From contig NZ_CP011125.1 of the NCBI RefSeq assembly GCF_000737325.1, positions 558,001 to 622,000 of the forward strand: a stretch of DNA of 64,000 bases, given 5' to 3'. This DNA comes from Sandaracinus amylolyticus (GTDB taxonomy: Bacteria > Myxococcota_A > Polyangia > Polyangiales > Sandaracinaceae). The translations under genes and the position numbers were made by a program. This document shows, piece by piece, positions 1-9,960 of the stretch; positions within the stretch are counted from its first letter, which is position 1, and each line of letters begins with the position of its first letter. The notes under the pieces were generated by a model. That model worked only from the letters and a program-made list of their open reading frames with translations. It did not search any database and was not told where the DNA came from.

Positions 1-1830
1 CTCTCGATTATCGTCGGGAGCTGGACGGGCTCGACCGGCTTCGGCGCGACCATCGCCACACACGACGAGCACGCCCTCATCGGCAATGAGGTGGATGGCG
101 ACGTCGGGGGGGAGAACTTCGCCGCGTCGGGTGGCGTCGTGCGACCCATCGCGATCGTAGAGCCCGACGCCGACGGCTGGTACGTCGCGATCGCCGTCGA
201 GGACATTCCTGGAAACGTGTCCGCCCTTCGGATCTCCCCGGATCCTGGCATCGTGATCGACGCGCAGTCGCTCCCGACACGCGTCGCGGACGACGAGCTC
301 GGCGTCGCCACGGCGATCGGCGACTCCGATGCCGATGGAATCCCGGACCTCTGGCTCGGGGCACCTGCTCGAGGCAGCACCGAGTCCGCGGGACAAGTCA
401 TCGGGTACCGCGGCGTGTACCAGCCCCACGATCCCGACTACTACTACTCCGAGGAGGTCAACAATCATGTGCTCTTCGACGACGAGCACGTGGTGTTCGA
501 CCAAGAGCTCGCGGCGTGTGACCGGTGCAGGGTCTTCTCGCTCGACGACGGCGAACCGTGCGCCGATGGCGTCTGCGTCGAGCTCGACTGCACGGAGCTG
601 ACCGGCTGCGGTGACGGGTGGCCGAATGCTGGTCCTTCGCCGTCGCGGGAGCATTGCGACGACCACAATACGAGCGACGGAGACGCGTGCTCCAGTACGT
701 GTGAGCCGACTGCGTTCGTCATCGCCTCGCGCGAGTCGCGCGTCGATGCGCCCGGCAGCAGTCGAACGATCGCGCTCGACGAGACGGGCGCGGCACTCGT
801 CGTGTGGACTGCCGAGCTAGATGCTGCGACCGAAGTGCGGGCGCGCCGCTACACGCGCTACGGCGTCGAAGTCGACGGTGGCGAGGACGCGACACCGATC
901 CGCATCGCGTCGATGCCCGGACCGGGTTGGGATCCGCAGCCGGTCGCCGTCGGACTTCCCGGTGGCGGCTGGCGCGTCGCGTGGACGCAGCCCACTGGCG
1001 CCGAGGCGAGCGCGGTCGCGCTGCGCAACGTCGCCGTCGACGGCAGTCTATCGCCCACGATTCAGCCGAGCGCCGGCAGCGTTCACGCCGCGGATCCCGC
1101 TCTTCTGGCGTTCGATGGAGGCGCGGCGGTGCTGTGGACCGACGCGACCGACGCTCGCTCGCCACGCGCGATGTTCCAGGCTCTCGACGGCGCTGGACGC
1201 CCCGCGGGCACACCGGTGTCGCTCGATACGCGAGCGAGCGCCGGCGCGGCTGTCGCGATGACCGCTGACGGTGCGCTCGTCGCTTGGGTTCGTGCGCCCG
1301 AGGCGCTCGGCGACCGCAGCCACATCGTCGGTATGCGCTTCGGCGATGGCCCGATCGACGCCACGCCTTTCGAGATCGGCACCGGGATCGGCCCGATCAC
1401 CGTCGCCTCCGACGCCGCGGGATTCGCGGTCGCGTGGACTGGGCACGCGTTCGACGCCGCAGGCGACATCTATGTTCGGCGCGTTCCCGTCGCCGGCCCG
1501 CCGACGGTTCACAGCGAGACACGAGTGACGGGCCGCAGCGCGAATGGACGCCCGCACATCGAGCAGAGGCCATCGATCGCATTCCGCTCGGACGGGTGGA
1601 TCGTCGGTTGGGAAGAGCCGACCGAGGGTCGTGTTCGGCTGCAGGCCGAGGTCGCACTGCCGGCTGAATACGAGATGTATCTCGAGTCGCAGCTCGTAGG
1701 CGGCGCTCAGCGGGATCTCTCGTTGACCGGCTCGAGTCGTGGAACGTGGGTCATCTGGAGTGACGCACGAGCCGACTTGTCGCCCACGCCGGCGCGCTCG
1801 ACGCGCGGCTTCATTCTTCACGCGTACTGA
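1..1830 (+). CDS. Cys-rich/FG-GAP exported protein, 5' truncated by window
   Basis: The reading frame is open from base 1, so the start lies upstream of the window; 609 codons are visible. An early stretch (DSDADGIPDLWLGAP) has the Asp-rich look of an FG-GAP/VCBS calcium-binding blade. Around codons 175-235 lies a Cys-rich block ending DDHNTSDGDACSSTC, which matches the myxobacterial Cys-rich repeat (CGxG...DDGN...GDxCS..C). The remaining 370 residues are repeated beta-rich segments of the type 'vVWtd..a...v..r.l', suggesting a beta-propeller. It ends 9 bases before the RHS gene, so the two are probably co-transcribed. A secreted or surface role is likely; no enzyme motif was seen. Confidence 0.8.
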   Translation, partial: LSIIVGSWTGSTGFGATIATHDEHALIGNEVDGDVGGENFAASGGVVRPIAIVEPDADGWYVAIAVEDIPGNVSALRISPDPGIVIDAQSLPTRVADDELGVATAIGDSDADGIPDLWLGAPARGSTESAGQVIGYRGVYQPHDPDYYYSEEVNNHVLFDDEHVVFDQELAACDRCRVFSLDDGEPCADGVCVELDCTELTGCGDGWPNAGPSPSREHCDDHNTSDGDACSSTCEPTAFVIASRESRVDAPGSSRTIALDETGAALVVWTAELDAATEVRARRYTRYGVEVDGGEDATPIRIASMPGPGWDPQPVAVGLPGGGWRVAWTQPTGAEASAVALRNVAVDGSLSPTIQPSAGSVHAADPALLAFDGGAAVLWTDATDARSPRAMFQALDGAGRPAGTPVSLDTRASAGAAVAMTADGALVAWVRAPEALGDRSHIVGMRFGDGPIDATPFEIGTGIGPITVASDAAGFAVAWTGHAFDAAGDIYVRRVPVAGPPTVHSETRVTGRSANGRPHIEQRPSIAFRSDGWIVGWEEPTEGRVRLQAEVALPAEYEMYLESQLVGGAQRDLSLTGSSRGTWVIWSDARADLSPTPARSTRGFILHAY

Positions 1831-1839
1831 GGGGCGGCG

Positions 1840-4800
1840 ATGAGCGCTCAGAATGATCGGAGAGCCACGTTCGCCGCTCGCGCGCTCGCCGCGTCCATCG
1901 CGACGCTCCTCGTCTGGACGCCAGCAGCGCCAGTCGCGCGCGCGGACGATGGCGACGGCGAATCGCCCACGACCGATGGCGACCCCCGGGTCGTCGAAAT
2001 CAGCGACGAAGCGCGCGCGCAGATCGAGGACGCGGTTCGTGATGGCAACCCCGCCATCGACGCGGAGCACATTCCCAATCTCCCCGAGGTGGCTGATCCA
2101 ACCGAGGCTCCGGGGGACGGCGAGGCACCGACCGACGACATTGCGCCGCTCGCACTGCCCGGCGGTGAAGCGCGCACGGCGGTGACCCCTCAGGCGATCT
2201 CGCTCCCGTCGGCCGAGGGCTCCGTCGAAGGAATGGGCGAGTCATTCGCCCCGATTCTCTCATCTGGCACGGCGACCTTCAGCGTCCCGATTGCGGTCGC
2301 GCCAGGGCGGCGTGGAGTGCAGCCATCGCTTGCGCTCTCGTACTCCAGCACGAGCGGCAATGGGCCGGTCGGGTTCGGGTGGGGTCTCGCGGCGCCGTTC
2401 ATCGCGCGGCAGTCGGATCGTGGATTGCCGCGATATGTCGATGATCGCCAATACCACCCCCAGGAAGACCGCTTCCTCTACAACGGCGGCCAAGAGCTCG
2501 TGCCCGTCGATTCCGCCGCGATCGCCGCAGTCGATCAGCGCGCGGCACAGAGCGGAGCCGATGCGTCGCAGGTTCCCGATGACGTGGCCGGATGGCAGCA
2601 ATATCGCGCACGCGTCGAAGGCGCGTTCATGCGCTTCTTCCGCTCGCCCGACTCGACTCGTTGGGTCGTGCAGAGTCGCGACGGAACCCGCTTCGACTTC
2701 GGCCTGCTCGGCTCGGGGGAAGGACCCACGGATGCGGTGAGCGCATCGATCCGCGCGCTCGAGATCGACCCCGAGTCGTCCGAGGCCGATCCCCGAGTGG
2801 CGCGCTGGTCGCTCACGAGGATGAGCGACGCGCACGGCTCGACCGTCTATTACGGCTATCGGTACGATCGAGGACAGTCGTATCTCGAGACCATCCACTA
2901 CCTCGCGCCCCACACGTGCGCAGGAGCGGATGTCGAATCGACGCGGGAGTGTCTCGAGCCGCTCTCGGCCTACGGCGCACGCGTGCGTCTCGTCTACGAG
3001 AATCGTGAAGACGTATTCTCGTCGTTCGCCACGGGCTGGAAGATCGAGACCGCGCTGCGGCTTCGGCGTGTCGAGATCACGGCGTCGAGCGGCGTCGGCC
3101 GCACCCTCGTCCGCCGATATCACCTCCGTTACGACCCGACTTCGTTCCACTCGCTGCTGTCCGAGGTCCAGGTCGAAGGGCGTCCCGAGCTCGCGAACGC
3201 GGAGCTCGGCGTCTCCAAGGGCCGGACGGATATCAACGAGAGCGCGCTCGACGATCGCATCCAGGGGCGCGTCCTTCCCCCCATGCGCTTCGGCTATTCG
3301 ACGATGCCGGCGAGGGGTGAGCAGATCCCGGGATTCGGAGGCGTCGACGCGACGGCACACCCCGTCGAGCACAGTCCGCCGCACTCCGTCGACGAAGCAC
3401 GTGCCGATCTCTTCGACGTGAACTCTGACGGTCTGCCCGACCTGATCGTCACGGATCCCGCTCGCTACCGCACGCGCGAGGGCGAGCCGGCGGTCGGCGT
3501 GTTCTTCAATGGCTTCACCGGCTCGAGCGCGGCGCCCGCGGGGGCGACGGCGCACTTCTCGGGCGCGATCCCGATGCCGATGGACCCGCGCATGTCCGCG
3601 GTGCTCTCGCTGTCGAACCCGAACGTCGTCCCGATGGACATCGACGGCGACGGGCGCAGCGACATGCTGCACATGCCGAGACTGCGCACGTACGGATGGT
3701 TCACGCCGACTCGCGGGCAAGACCCTGCAAGCGGCGCAGTGGTTTCGCCAGCGTCGCAGGACTGGCGCTGGACCTACGCGCAGACCGAGCTCCCCGCCGA
3801 CGACTTCGATCCGCGCGTCGATCTCGGGCGCGACGCGCAGCACCTCGAGATCGTCGACGTCAACAACGACCATCTGATCGACATCGTGCGAACCACCGGC
3901 ACGGTGATGCAGACCTGGGTGAACCTCGGGTGGTTGCCCGGGGGCGACGGCCGGTTCGGTAGCTACCGATACGTCGACGACCACTGGGAGCTCTCGACGC
4001 AGCCCATCGAGTCGTGCCTGCTGCAGTCCGGAACTCCGGTGGATTTCGAGAACGCAGAGACCCGTTTGGCCGACATGAACGGCGACGGGCTGCTCGACAT
4101 CGTCGAGATCCAGCGTGGCCGTGTTCGCTATTGGCCCGGTCGCGGCGAGGGCAGCTGGGGCGAGGGCCCGCACGAATGCGCGCGCGGCGAGGGCGCGAAT
4201 CGTTACATCGAGATGGCGACTCCGCCCGCGGAGCTGAACGTAGAGCTCGATGGGGTCTCACTGACCGACGTCAACGCCGATGGCGCGACCGACGTCGTGC
4301 AGATCCGGTTCGACGCAGTCGACGTCTGGTTCAATCGTGCAGGACGCGCGTTCACGCAGCGGCTGATCGCGCGCGGAACGCCGCCGACGCCCAGCTTCGT
4401 GCCGCGAACGCGTTTCGCGGACATCGACGGTAGCGGCACGACCGACATCGTCTGGGGCACGGCGAACGACTGGCGCTACGTCGACCTCGCCGGCGGCCGT
4501 CGGCCGCGCCTGCTGGTGCGCGTGGAGAACGGGCTCGGCGCGCAGACCGACATCGGCTACGGCTCGAGCGCGGAGGACTACGTCACCGACCTGGCGGCGG
4601 CGCAACGATGCACCAGCTGCGAGCGGTTCACGTGGGGCCGTGCCGACGGTGGGCACAGCGCCCGGCTCGAGGAGCTCGCCGGAACCGAGACCTGGCATTC
4701 GGCAGGCAGCCCGGTGATCTCCACTGTCGTGCGTTCCGTGACGACGAGCGACCGGCTCGAGTTGCTCGGCCGGGAGCCGCACGTCAGCACCACCAACTTC

Positions 4801-7800
4801 GCCTATCACGACGGATACTACGAAGGGATCGAGCAGGAGTTCCGAGGCTTCGGCGCCGCTGATGCACAAGCAGTCGGTGACTGGAACCACCCGACTTCGT
4901 TCACGCGCACCTATTTCCACCAAGGTCGCCGACCCCAATCGATCGCCGACGATCGACTCGCCGACAATCCCTACGAGGCACTCAAAGGACGTGAGTTCCT
5001 CACTGAAACGTTCGATGAACGAGGCGTCTATCTCTCGAGCGCACACGCCACGCTGACGAGTCGGAATCTCTACCAGGGCCTCGATGGCCGGTGGATCCAG
5101 TACGCGTTCGTGTCGGAGGCGAACGAGCTTCGCTACGACACGGCCGTATGGGCTGCCAGCGCGGAGGAACTGGAGCTGACCGACGTGTCGTTCGAGGCGT
5201 GGGGCACCACCTCGTGGTCGCAGACGTCGATCGTTCAGCGGCGGGCGCGCATCCGCGGACAGCACTTCGTTCGCATCAAGACGACCTACGACGAAGTCGA
5301 TTCGCTCGGGCAAGTGCGCCGGCAGACGGCGCATGGCGCGATCGACGGCGCGATCCCGGTCGACGATGTCATCGTGACCCACACGACGCCCGTGCTGCGG
5401 AACCCGGCCGAGTGGATTTGGCGGACGGGCTCCACGTGGATCACGGGGACGTCGGACGGTGTGGCGCAGGGACCTCTGCGCGAGACGATCAACGAGTACA
5501 ACGACGCCGGTGACGTGGTGCTCTCGCGCCAGGTCGTCGGCCCGCTGCGCGCGTACACGTTCGGCGGTGATGGCTCGACCGAGGGCCCTGCGATCCAGCA
5601 GCTGCAGGTGAATCCGAGCTCGACGCCGGGTGTCTCGTTGGACGACGACCTGGTGGGCTCGTCGCTATACGACGCGTGGGGCAACGCGCTCGCGAGCTGC
5701 GTCGGAGCGGACATCTCGGAGCTCGACCCGAGCACGATCGCCGCGCGCCCAGCGGGGTGTCTGCGGTACGCGCGCGTCAGCTACGACGCGGACTACGCGC
5801 AGCTCGCCGAGACCGAGACGACCCACGTGTCGACGTCGGGTGTGACGACGCTCTCGACGTCGGGCACCTGGGACCGCGGTCTTGGCGCAGTTCTGAGCGC
5901 CACCGATCCCAACGGCCTCGTGACGAGCGTGACCTACGACGGCCTCGGCCGGCTGGTCGCCGTCGTCCCGCCGCGTGCCGAGGGATGTAGCGATGACCGG
6001 CCGACGACGCGCATCGCCTACGAGCTCACCGGGAACGCCGGCGCCGTCCCGCTCAGCCGGGTGATCACGACGACGGAGCTCGATTGTGACGCGGAGTACG
6101 GTGAAGAGGGCGGCTCTCTGGTCGCGATCTCGTACATCGACGGCCTCGGTCGCGCGCGAGCGGGCCTGTCGACGGGCGATGCTCCGGGTGAGTGGACTCG
6201 GAGTGGCCTGTCGACGCTCGACGCGAAGGGGACCGTCCGTCGCGCATATCAGCCGGACGTCTACGTAGGCTCGGAGACCTCGCTCGCCGCAGTGCTCGCG
6301 CTGCCGCGCACCGTCGCGTCGCCGAGCGGCTTTCCGGCGTTCGCCGAGGACGACATCCCGTACACCGTCACGCGCCACGACGCGTTCGGTCGCACGATCG
6401 GCCAGCACGCCGAGGACGGCAGCTACACCTCGCAGAGCTTCCACGCGCTGTCGGTCGACGTCTGCGACGCGCTCGACAACGACTCGAGCTCCGGGTTCTA
6501 CGGTACGTGCACCACCTCGCGGAGCGATGGTCATGGGCGCGTGACCGATCAGATCCTGCGCACGTACCACGCAGACACCGGCGCTCCCGAGCAACACCGA
6601 CTCTGGTCGTACTACCGAATCGACGGAGTCGTGACCGATCTCGTGCGCGCGCGGTCGAGCGCCGGAGTCCGTCCTGCGCTCACGGCCGTGCCGAGCCTGG
6701 CAGATCCGCACGTTCATCGCGTTTTCCACTACGACACGCTGGGCCGTCGAATCGGCACCGAGGACCCGGACACCGACTCGCGCGAATCGGGCGCCACGGC
6801 CGCGACGCGAACGTGGCGATACCTCTTCAATCGCGCAGGTGACCTCGTCGCAGTGCGCGATCCGCGCGGCTGCGGCCAGAACTTCTTCTACGACCTCGGG
6901 GGTCGACTGCTCGGAGAGCAGTACGTCAGCTGCAGCGAAGCGGTCTCGAGCCGCGCGGAGTTCGGTCTCTACCAGCTGCCCATCGGCTCGATCTCGATGG
7001 TCGAGCAGACCGCGATCCAGCGCGTCGACGTTCGCTACTGGTACGACGAGACGCCGCCCACGTTCATCACGATCCCGAGTCGTGGCGGCGGAATGCTCGG
7101 CCGGATGATCGGAATCAACGACCGAGGGCAGCGCTCGTTGTTGGCGTACGATGCGCGCGGCAACGCGGTGTGGACCGCGCGTCAGGTTGCCGTGCTCCCC
7201 GATGCTCCGGCGCTCGTCGCGGGCCCGGCGCGAACGGCGCCCGGTGATGACCGGCCGAGCTGGACCGAAGCACCGATCGCCGCCAACCGCGTGGTGACCT
7301 ACGCGACGCTGCGGACCTACGTGCGGAGCGCGCGTTTCGATCACGCAGGTCGCGGCACTGCGCTGGTGCTCCCGCGCGATCACACGTGGACGGGCACGGG
7401 GCTGCCGCCGACGATCGGCGGCACGCTCGGCTTCAATCGGCGCGGCCTGCCGATGCATGCACGCGTGACCATCGGGTGCGATCCGACCACCGACGCGAAC
7501 GCATGCCAGTCGCACTCCGGCACTCGCGACGTCATCTCCGAAGTGCAGTACGCGCGCGATGGCCTGGTGCTCGGGACGACGTGGGGCGATACGACGACCT
7601 CCACCGGAGCGACGCGCGCGCCGAGCGTCTCGACGACGCAGTACGACGTGCGTCGCCGCCCCGTTCGGATGATCACGACGCGCACGCCGACGGGCACCGA
7701 GCCGCGCTCGCTCGCAGCGGTGAGCACCGTCGTCGACCAGCAGCTCGTGTGGGACGCGGCCAGCAATCTGACCGAGATCATCGACCATCGTGACCCGACG

Positions 7801-9960
7801 GAGTGGGAGCCGGGTCATCGGCCCCAGAGCACGTACGTGATGCACGACGCGCTGTACCGCGTGATCGGCGCGTCGTTCAGCTACACCCAGGACAGCGGGA
7901 CTCGCACGACCGCGGACATCGCGACGGACTGGCGCGACGCGCAGGAGATCATCCGCGGCGACGAGGACGCCGAGAACCTTCGACCGAGCGCCGACCCGAT
8001 GCACGTCGAGCCCGCGCCGATGCTGCAGCAGCTCGAGCACCTGCCTGGACGCGTGCAGGACCTCTCGTGGCGCTGGGACTGGCTCGGCAACACGACGAGC
8101 TGGAACGACGACGCGGAGGTCTTCTACGAGCGCTCGATCGGCGCGATCACGAACGGCGTCGACCAGGGCGGCACGAGCCTGCGCCCGAGCGCGCTCTACG
8201 TCTCGAGCGACATCCCGACGCACGCGATGAGCACGACCGAGCAGCAGCGCGCGGGCTGGGTCGAGCTCGAGTACGGTGTCGGCGGCAACGTCACCTCGAT
8301 GACCGTGCACGGCCAGTGTCGCGACGCCGCCACGCAGACGTGCTCGGATCTGTCGACGACCGACCCGACCGCGCGCGCGAATCACCTGCGCACGCACTGT
8401 CGCTGCGAGAGCGAGCAGTACTACCAGTATCGCTGGGACGAGCTGAATCGCCTCGCCGAAGCGCGCCGCTGGGACCGCTTGGCGCCCGCGACGCAGTGGT
8501 CGCTGAAGGTGCGTCAGCGTTACCGCTACGACGGCGCGAACGTCCGCGTCATCAAGGCGACGATCGAGCCCACGAGCGAGACCGACGCCGGCCCACCAGG
8601 CGCGCTCGACGAGCGCATCGCGCTCTATGTCTTCCCAGGCGACTACGAAGTGCGCGGGCTCCGCCGCGACGCGAGCCAGTACGTCGCGCGCACCGGCCAG
8701 TACGACCACGTGGAGACGCAGTACGTCGTCGCCGGCGCCCGGATGGTCTGGAGGCACGCGGCTGACCCCGAACTGCTCGACGACGCGCGCAATCGACGGA
8801 TGACCGTCGCGCTCACCGACGTCATCCAGACCACCGCTGCGAGACTGGATCTGCTCAGCGGCGACCTCGTCGAGGCGAGTACGTATTACCCGAACGGGGC
8901 GCGGCAGACGCTCCTCATCGACGAAGAGGATCCGAGCGCGACCGAGCCCAACGGCTTCACCGGCAAGGAGGCCGACGAGGAAGTCGGGCTGACCTACTTC
9001 GGTGAGCGCTATTTGATCGGGCGGGCCGGGCGGTGGACATCCCCCGATCCTCTGCACGTCCACGACGCAGGTGGCGGTGAGAGCCTAAACGCGTACCACT
9101 ACGTCGCCGGGAACGTGTTCCAAGCTCGAGATCCCTTAGGACTCGACGCTGACGACCTCTGCGTTAGCGTCGGATTCATGTGCAATACCGGCGCGCCGCG
9201 GGCTGGCGACCTTACACGAAGCCGGGAGGCCTTCGAAGCCCGCCCGTACGTGCCTCAGGTTGGTGCGTCAGGCGTGACGATCGGCTACGGGTACGATGCC
9301 GGAGCGCGAACACCTGCTCAGGTTCGTCAGCAGTTCCAAGCGGCAGGGATCTCGCCCGAGCAAGCGAGCACATTCGCGACCGCGGCTGGCCTCCGGCGAG
9401 ACACGCCACGAGCGCAGGAGCGGCAAGCTCGAGATCGAGAACGGATGGGTCTGTCTCCGGTGGCGGACGGCAGTCCGCGCACCGCCGACGCCTGGCTTTC
9501 CGCACACCCGAACGGCGGGGGCGTTCAGATAACGCGGGAGCAAGCCGAAGCGCTCCTGCAAGCGGAGTTCGCGAGGAAGCACGAGATGGTGCGCCGAGTC
9601 ATGCTCGAAGGTGACACCGTGACCGACCGTCAGTACGATGCCCTCCCCCTGTCGATCAAGGAACTGCTGACAGATCTCTGCTACGTCGGACAGCCATTCT
9701 CGGCGAGAAGCGATGAGCTACGCGAGATGGTGCACGGGTGGTACAACCCCGAAGGCGCCGACGACCTCGCGACGGAGGCCGACATGCTGGACGACATGCG
9801 AGGGTTCATCCAGGCTCTCCCAGAAGACTTGCAGGGGCAGGGTGGTCGCACCGAACGGACGGCATTCATCGATGAACGGCTTCGCGAAATTCGCCCTGCT
9901 CAGCCCGACTCGGCAGACGCAAGCACCTCAGTGACGACCCAGCCGGCGGAGGCCCAGTGA
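1840..9960 (+). CDS. SpvB/FG-GAP/RHS polymorphic toxin with C-terminal pesticin-type muramidase
   Basis: The 2706-residue protein starts with a Sec-type signal (residues 1-36, ending ARADD). An SpvB/TcdB-like N-terminal region (about 115-245) contains SFAPILSSGTATFSVPI and GRRGVQPSLALSYSS. Six FG-GAP/VCBS-like Asp repeats (about 524-870) follow, for example DVNSDGLPD and DIDGSGTTD. RHS/YD repeats run from about 1330, and an RHS core at about 2348-2436 carries GFTGKEADEEVGLTYFGERY and ends RDPLGL. The variable tip has E2466, then SGVTIGYGYDAG with T2480 and D2486. The T-to-D spacing of 6 equals that of the pesticin muramidase (T201/D207). The predicted tip activity is cleavage of peptidoglycan glycan strands. 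The architecture resembles fused TcB/TcC proteins. The pesticin call rests on motif and spacing only. Confidence 0.88.
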   Translation: MSAQNDRRATFAARALAASIATLLVWTPAAPVARADDGDGESPTTDGDPRVVEISDEARAQIEDAVRDGNPAIDAEHIPNLPEVADPTEAPGDGEAPTDDIAPLALPGGEARTAVTPQAISLPSAEGSVEGMGESFAPILSSGTATFSVPIAVAPGRRGVQPSLALSYSSTSGNGPVGFGWGLAAPFIARQSDRGLPRYVDDRQYHPQEDRFLYNGGQELVPVDSAAIAAVDQRAAQSGADASQVPDDVAGWQQYRARVEGAFMRFFRSPDSTRWVVQSRDGTRFDFGLLGSGEGPTDAVSASIRALEIDPESSEADPRVARWSLTRMSDAHGSTVYYGYRYDRGQSYLETIHYLAPHTCAGADVESTRECLEPLSAYGARVRLVYENREDVFSSFATGWKIETALRLRRVEITASSGVGRTLVRRYHLRYDPTSFHSLLSEVQVEGRPELANAELGVSKGRTDINESALDDRIQGRVLPPMRFGYSTMPARGEQIPGFGGVDATAHPVEHSPPHSVDEARADLFDVNSDGLPDLIVTDPARYRTREGEPAVGVFFNGFTGSSAAPAGATAHFSGAIPMPMDPRMSAVLSLSNPNVVPMDIDGDGRSDMLHMPRLRTYGWFTPTRGQDPASGAVVSPASQDWRWTYAQTELPADDFDPRVDLGRDAQHLEIVDVNNDHLIDIVRTTGTVMQTWVNLGWLPGGDGRFGSYRYVDDHWELSTQPIESCLLQSGTPVDFENAETRLADMNGDGLLDIVEIQRGRVRYWPGRGEGSWGEGPHECARGEGANRYIEMATPPAELNVELDGVSLTDVNADGATDVVQIRFDAVDVWFNRAGRAFTQRLIARGTPPTPSFVPRTRFADIDGSGTTDIVWGTANDWRYVDLAGGRRPRLLVRVENGLGAQTDIGYGSSAEDYVTDLAAAQRCTSCERFTWGRADGGHSARLEELAGTETWHSAGSPVISTVVRSVTTSDRLELLGREPHVSTTNFAYHDGYYEGIEQEFRGFGAADAQAVGDWNHPTSFTRTYFHQGRRPQSIADDRLADNPYEALKGREFLTETFDERGVYLSSAHATLTSRNLYQGLDGRWIQYAFVSEANELRYDTAVWAASAEELELTDVSFEAWGTTSWSQTSIVQRRARIRGQHFVRIKTTYDEVDSLGQVRRQTAHGAIDGAIPVDDVIVTHTTPVLRNPAEWIWRTGSTWITGTSDGVAQGPLRETINEYNDAGDVVLSRQVVGPLRAYTFGGDGSTEGPAIQQLQVNPSSTPGVSLDDDLVGSSLYDAWGNALASCVGADISELDPSTIAARPAGCLRYARVSYDADYAQLAETETTHVSTSGVTTLSTSGTWDRGLGAVLSATDPNGLVTSVTYDGLGRLVAVVPPRAEGCSDDRPTTRIAYELTGNAGAVPLSRVITTTELDCDAEYGEEGGSLVAISYIDGLGRARAGLSTGDAPGEWTRSGLSTLDAKGTVRRAYQPDVYVGSETSLAAVLALPRTVASPSGFPAFAEDDIPYTVTRHDAFGRTIGQHAEDGSYTSQSFHALSVDVCDALDNDSSSGFYGTCTTSRSDGHGRVTDQILRTYHADTGAPEQHRLWSYYRIDGVVTDLVRARSSAGVRPALTAVPSLADPHVHRVFHYDTLGRRIGTEDPDTDSRESGATAATRTWRYLFNRAGDLVAVRDPRGCGQNFFYDLGGRLLGEQYVSCSEAVSSRAEFGLYQLPIGSISMVEQTAIQRVDVRYWYDETPPTFITIPSRGGGMLGRMIGINDRGQRSLLAYDARGNAVWTARQVAVLPDAPALVAGPARTAPGDDRPSWTEAPIAANRVVTYATLRTYVRSARFDHAGRGTALVLPRDHTWTGTGLPPTIGGTLGFNRRGLPMHARVTIGCDPTTDANACQSHSGTRDVISEVQYARDGLVLGTTWGDTTTSTGATRAPSVSTTQYDVRRRPVRMITTRTPTGTEPRSLAAVSTVVDQQLVWDAASNLTEIIDHRDPTEWEPGHRPQSTYVMHDALYRVIGASFSYTQDSGTRTTADIATDWRDAQEIIRGDEDAENLRPSADPMHVEPAPMLQQLEHLPGRVQDLSWRWDWLGNTTSWNDDAEVFYERSIGAITNGVDQGGTSLRPSALYVSSDIPTHAMSTTEQQRAGWVELEYGVGGNVTSMTVHGQCRDAATQTCSDLSTTDPTARANHLRTHCRCESEQYYQYRWDELNRLAEARRWDRLAPATQWSLKVRQRYRYDGANVRVIKATIEPTSETDAGPPGALDERIALYVFPGDYEVRGLRRDASQYVARTGQYDHVETQYVVAGARMVWRHAADPELLDDARNRRMTVALTDVIQTTAARLDLLSGDLVEASTYYPNGARQTLLIDEEDPSATEPNGFTGKEADEEVGLTYFGERYLIGRAGRWTSPDPLHVHDAGGGESLNAYHYVAGNVFQARDPLGLDADDLCVSVGFMCNTGAPRAGDLTRSREAFEARPYVPQVGASGVTIGYGYDAGARTPAQVRQQFQAAGISPEQASTFATAAGLRRDTPRAQERQARDRERMGLSPVADGSPRTADAWLSAHPNGGGVQITREQAEALLQAEFARKHEMVRRVMLEGDTVTDRQYDALPLSIKELLTDLCYVGQPFSARSDELREMVHGWYNPEGADDLATEADMLDDMRGFIQALPEDLQGQGGRTERTAFIDERLREIRPAQPDSADASTSVTTQPAEAQ

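Noticed and set aside
5665..9063. Long minus-strand frame (1132 codons) opposite the RHS gene
   Set aside because: It is Arg/Val/Ala-rich, has no family resemblance and lies wholly opposite a well-supported gene. High GC removes stops in shadow frames.
1840..9960. ADP-ribosyltransferase toxin, as in Salmonella SpvB
   Set aside because: Only the SpvB N-terminal region is present. The C-terminal tip has lysozyme-type residues and no R-S-E pattern.
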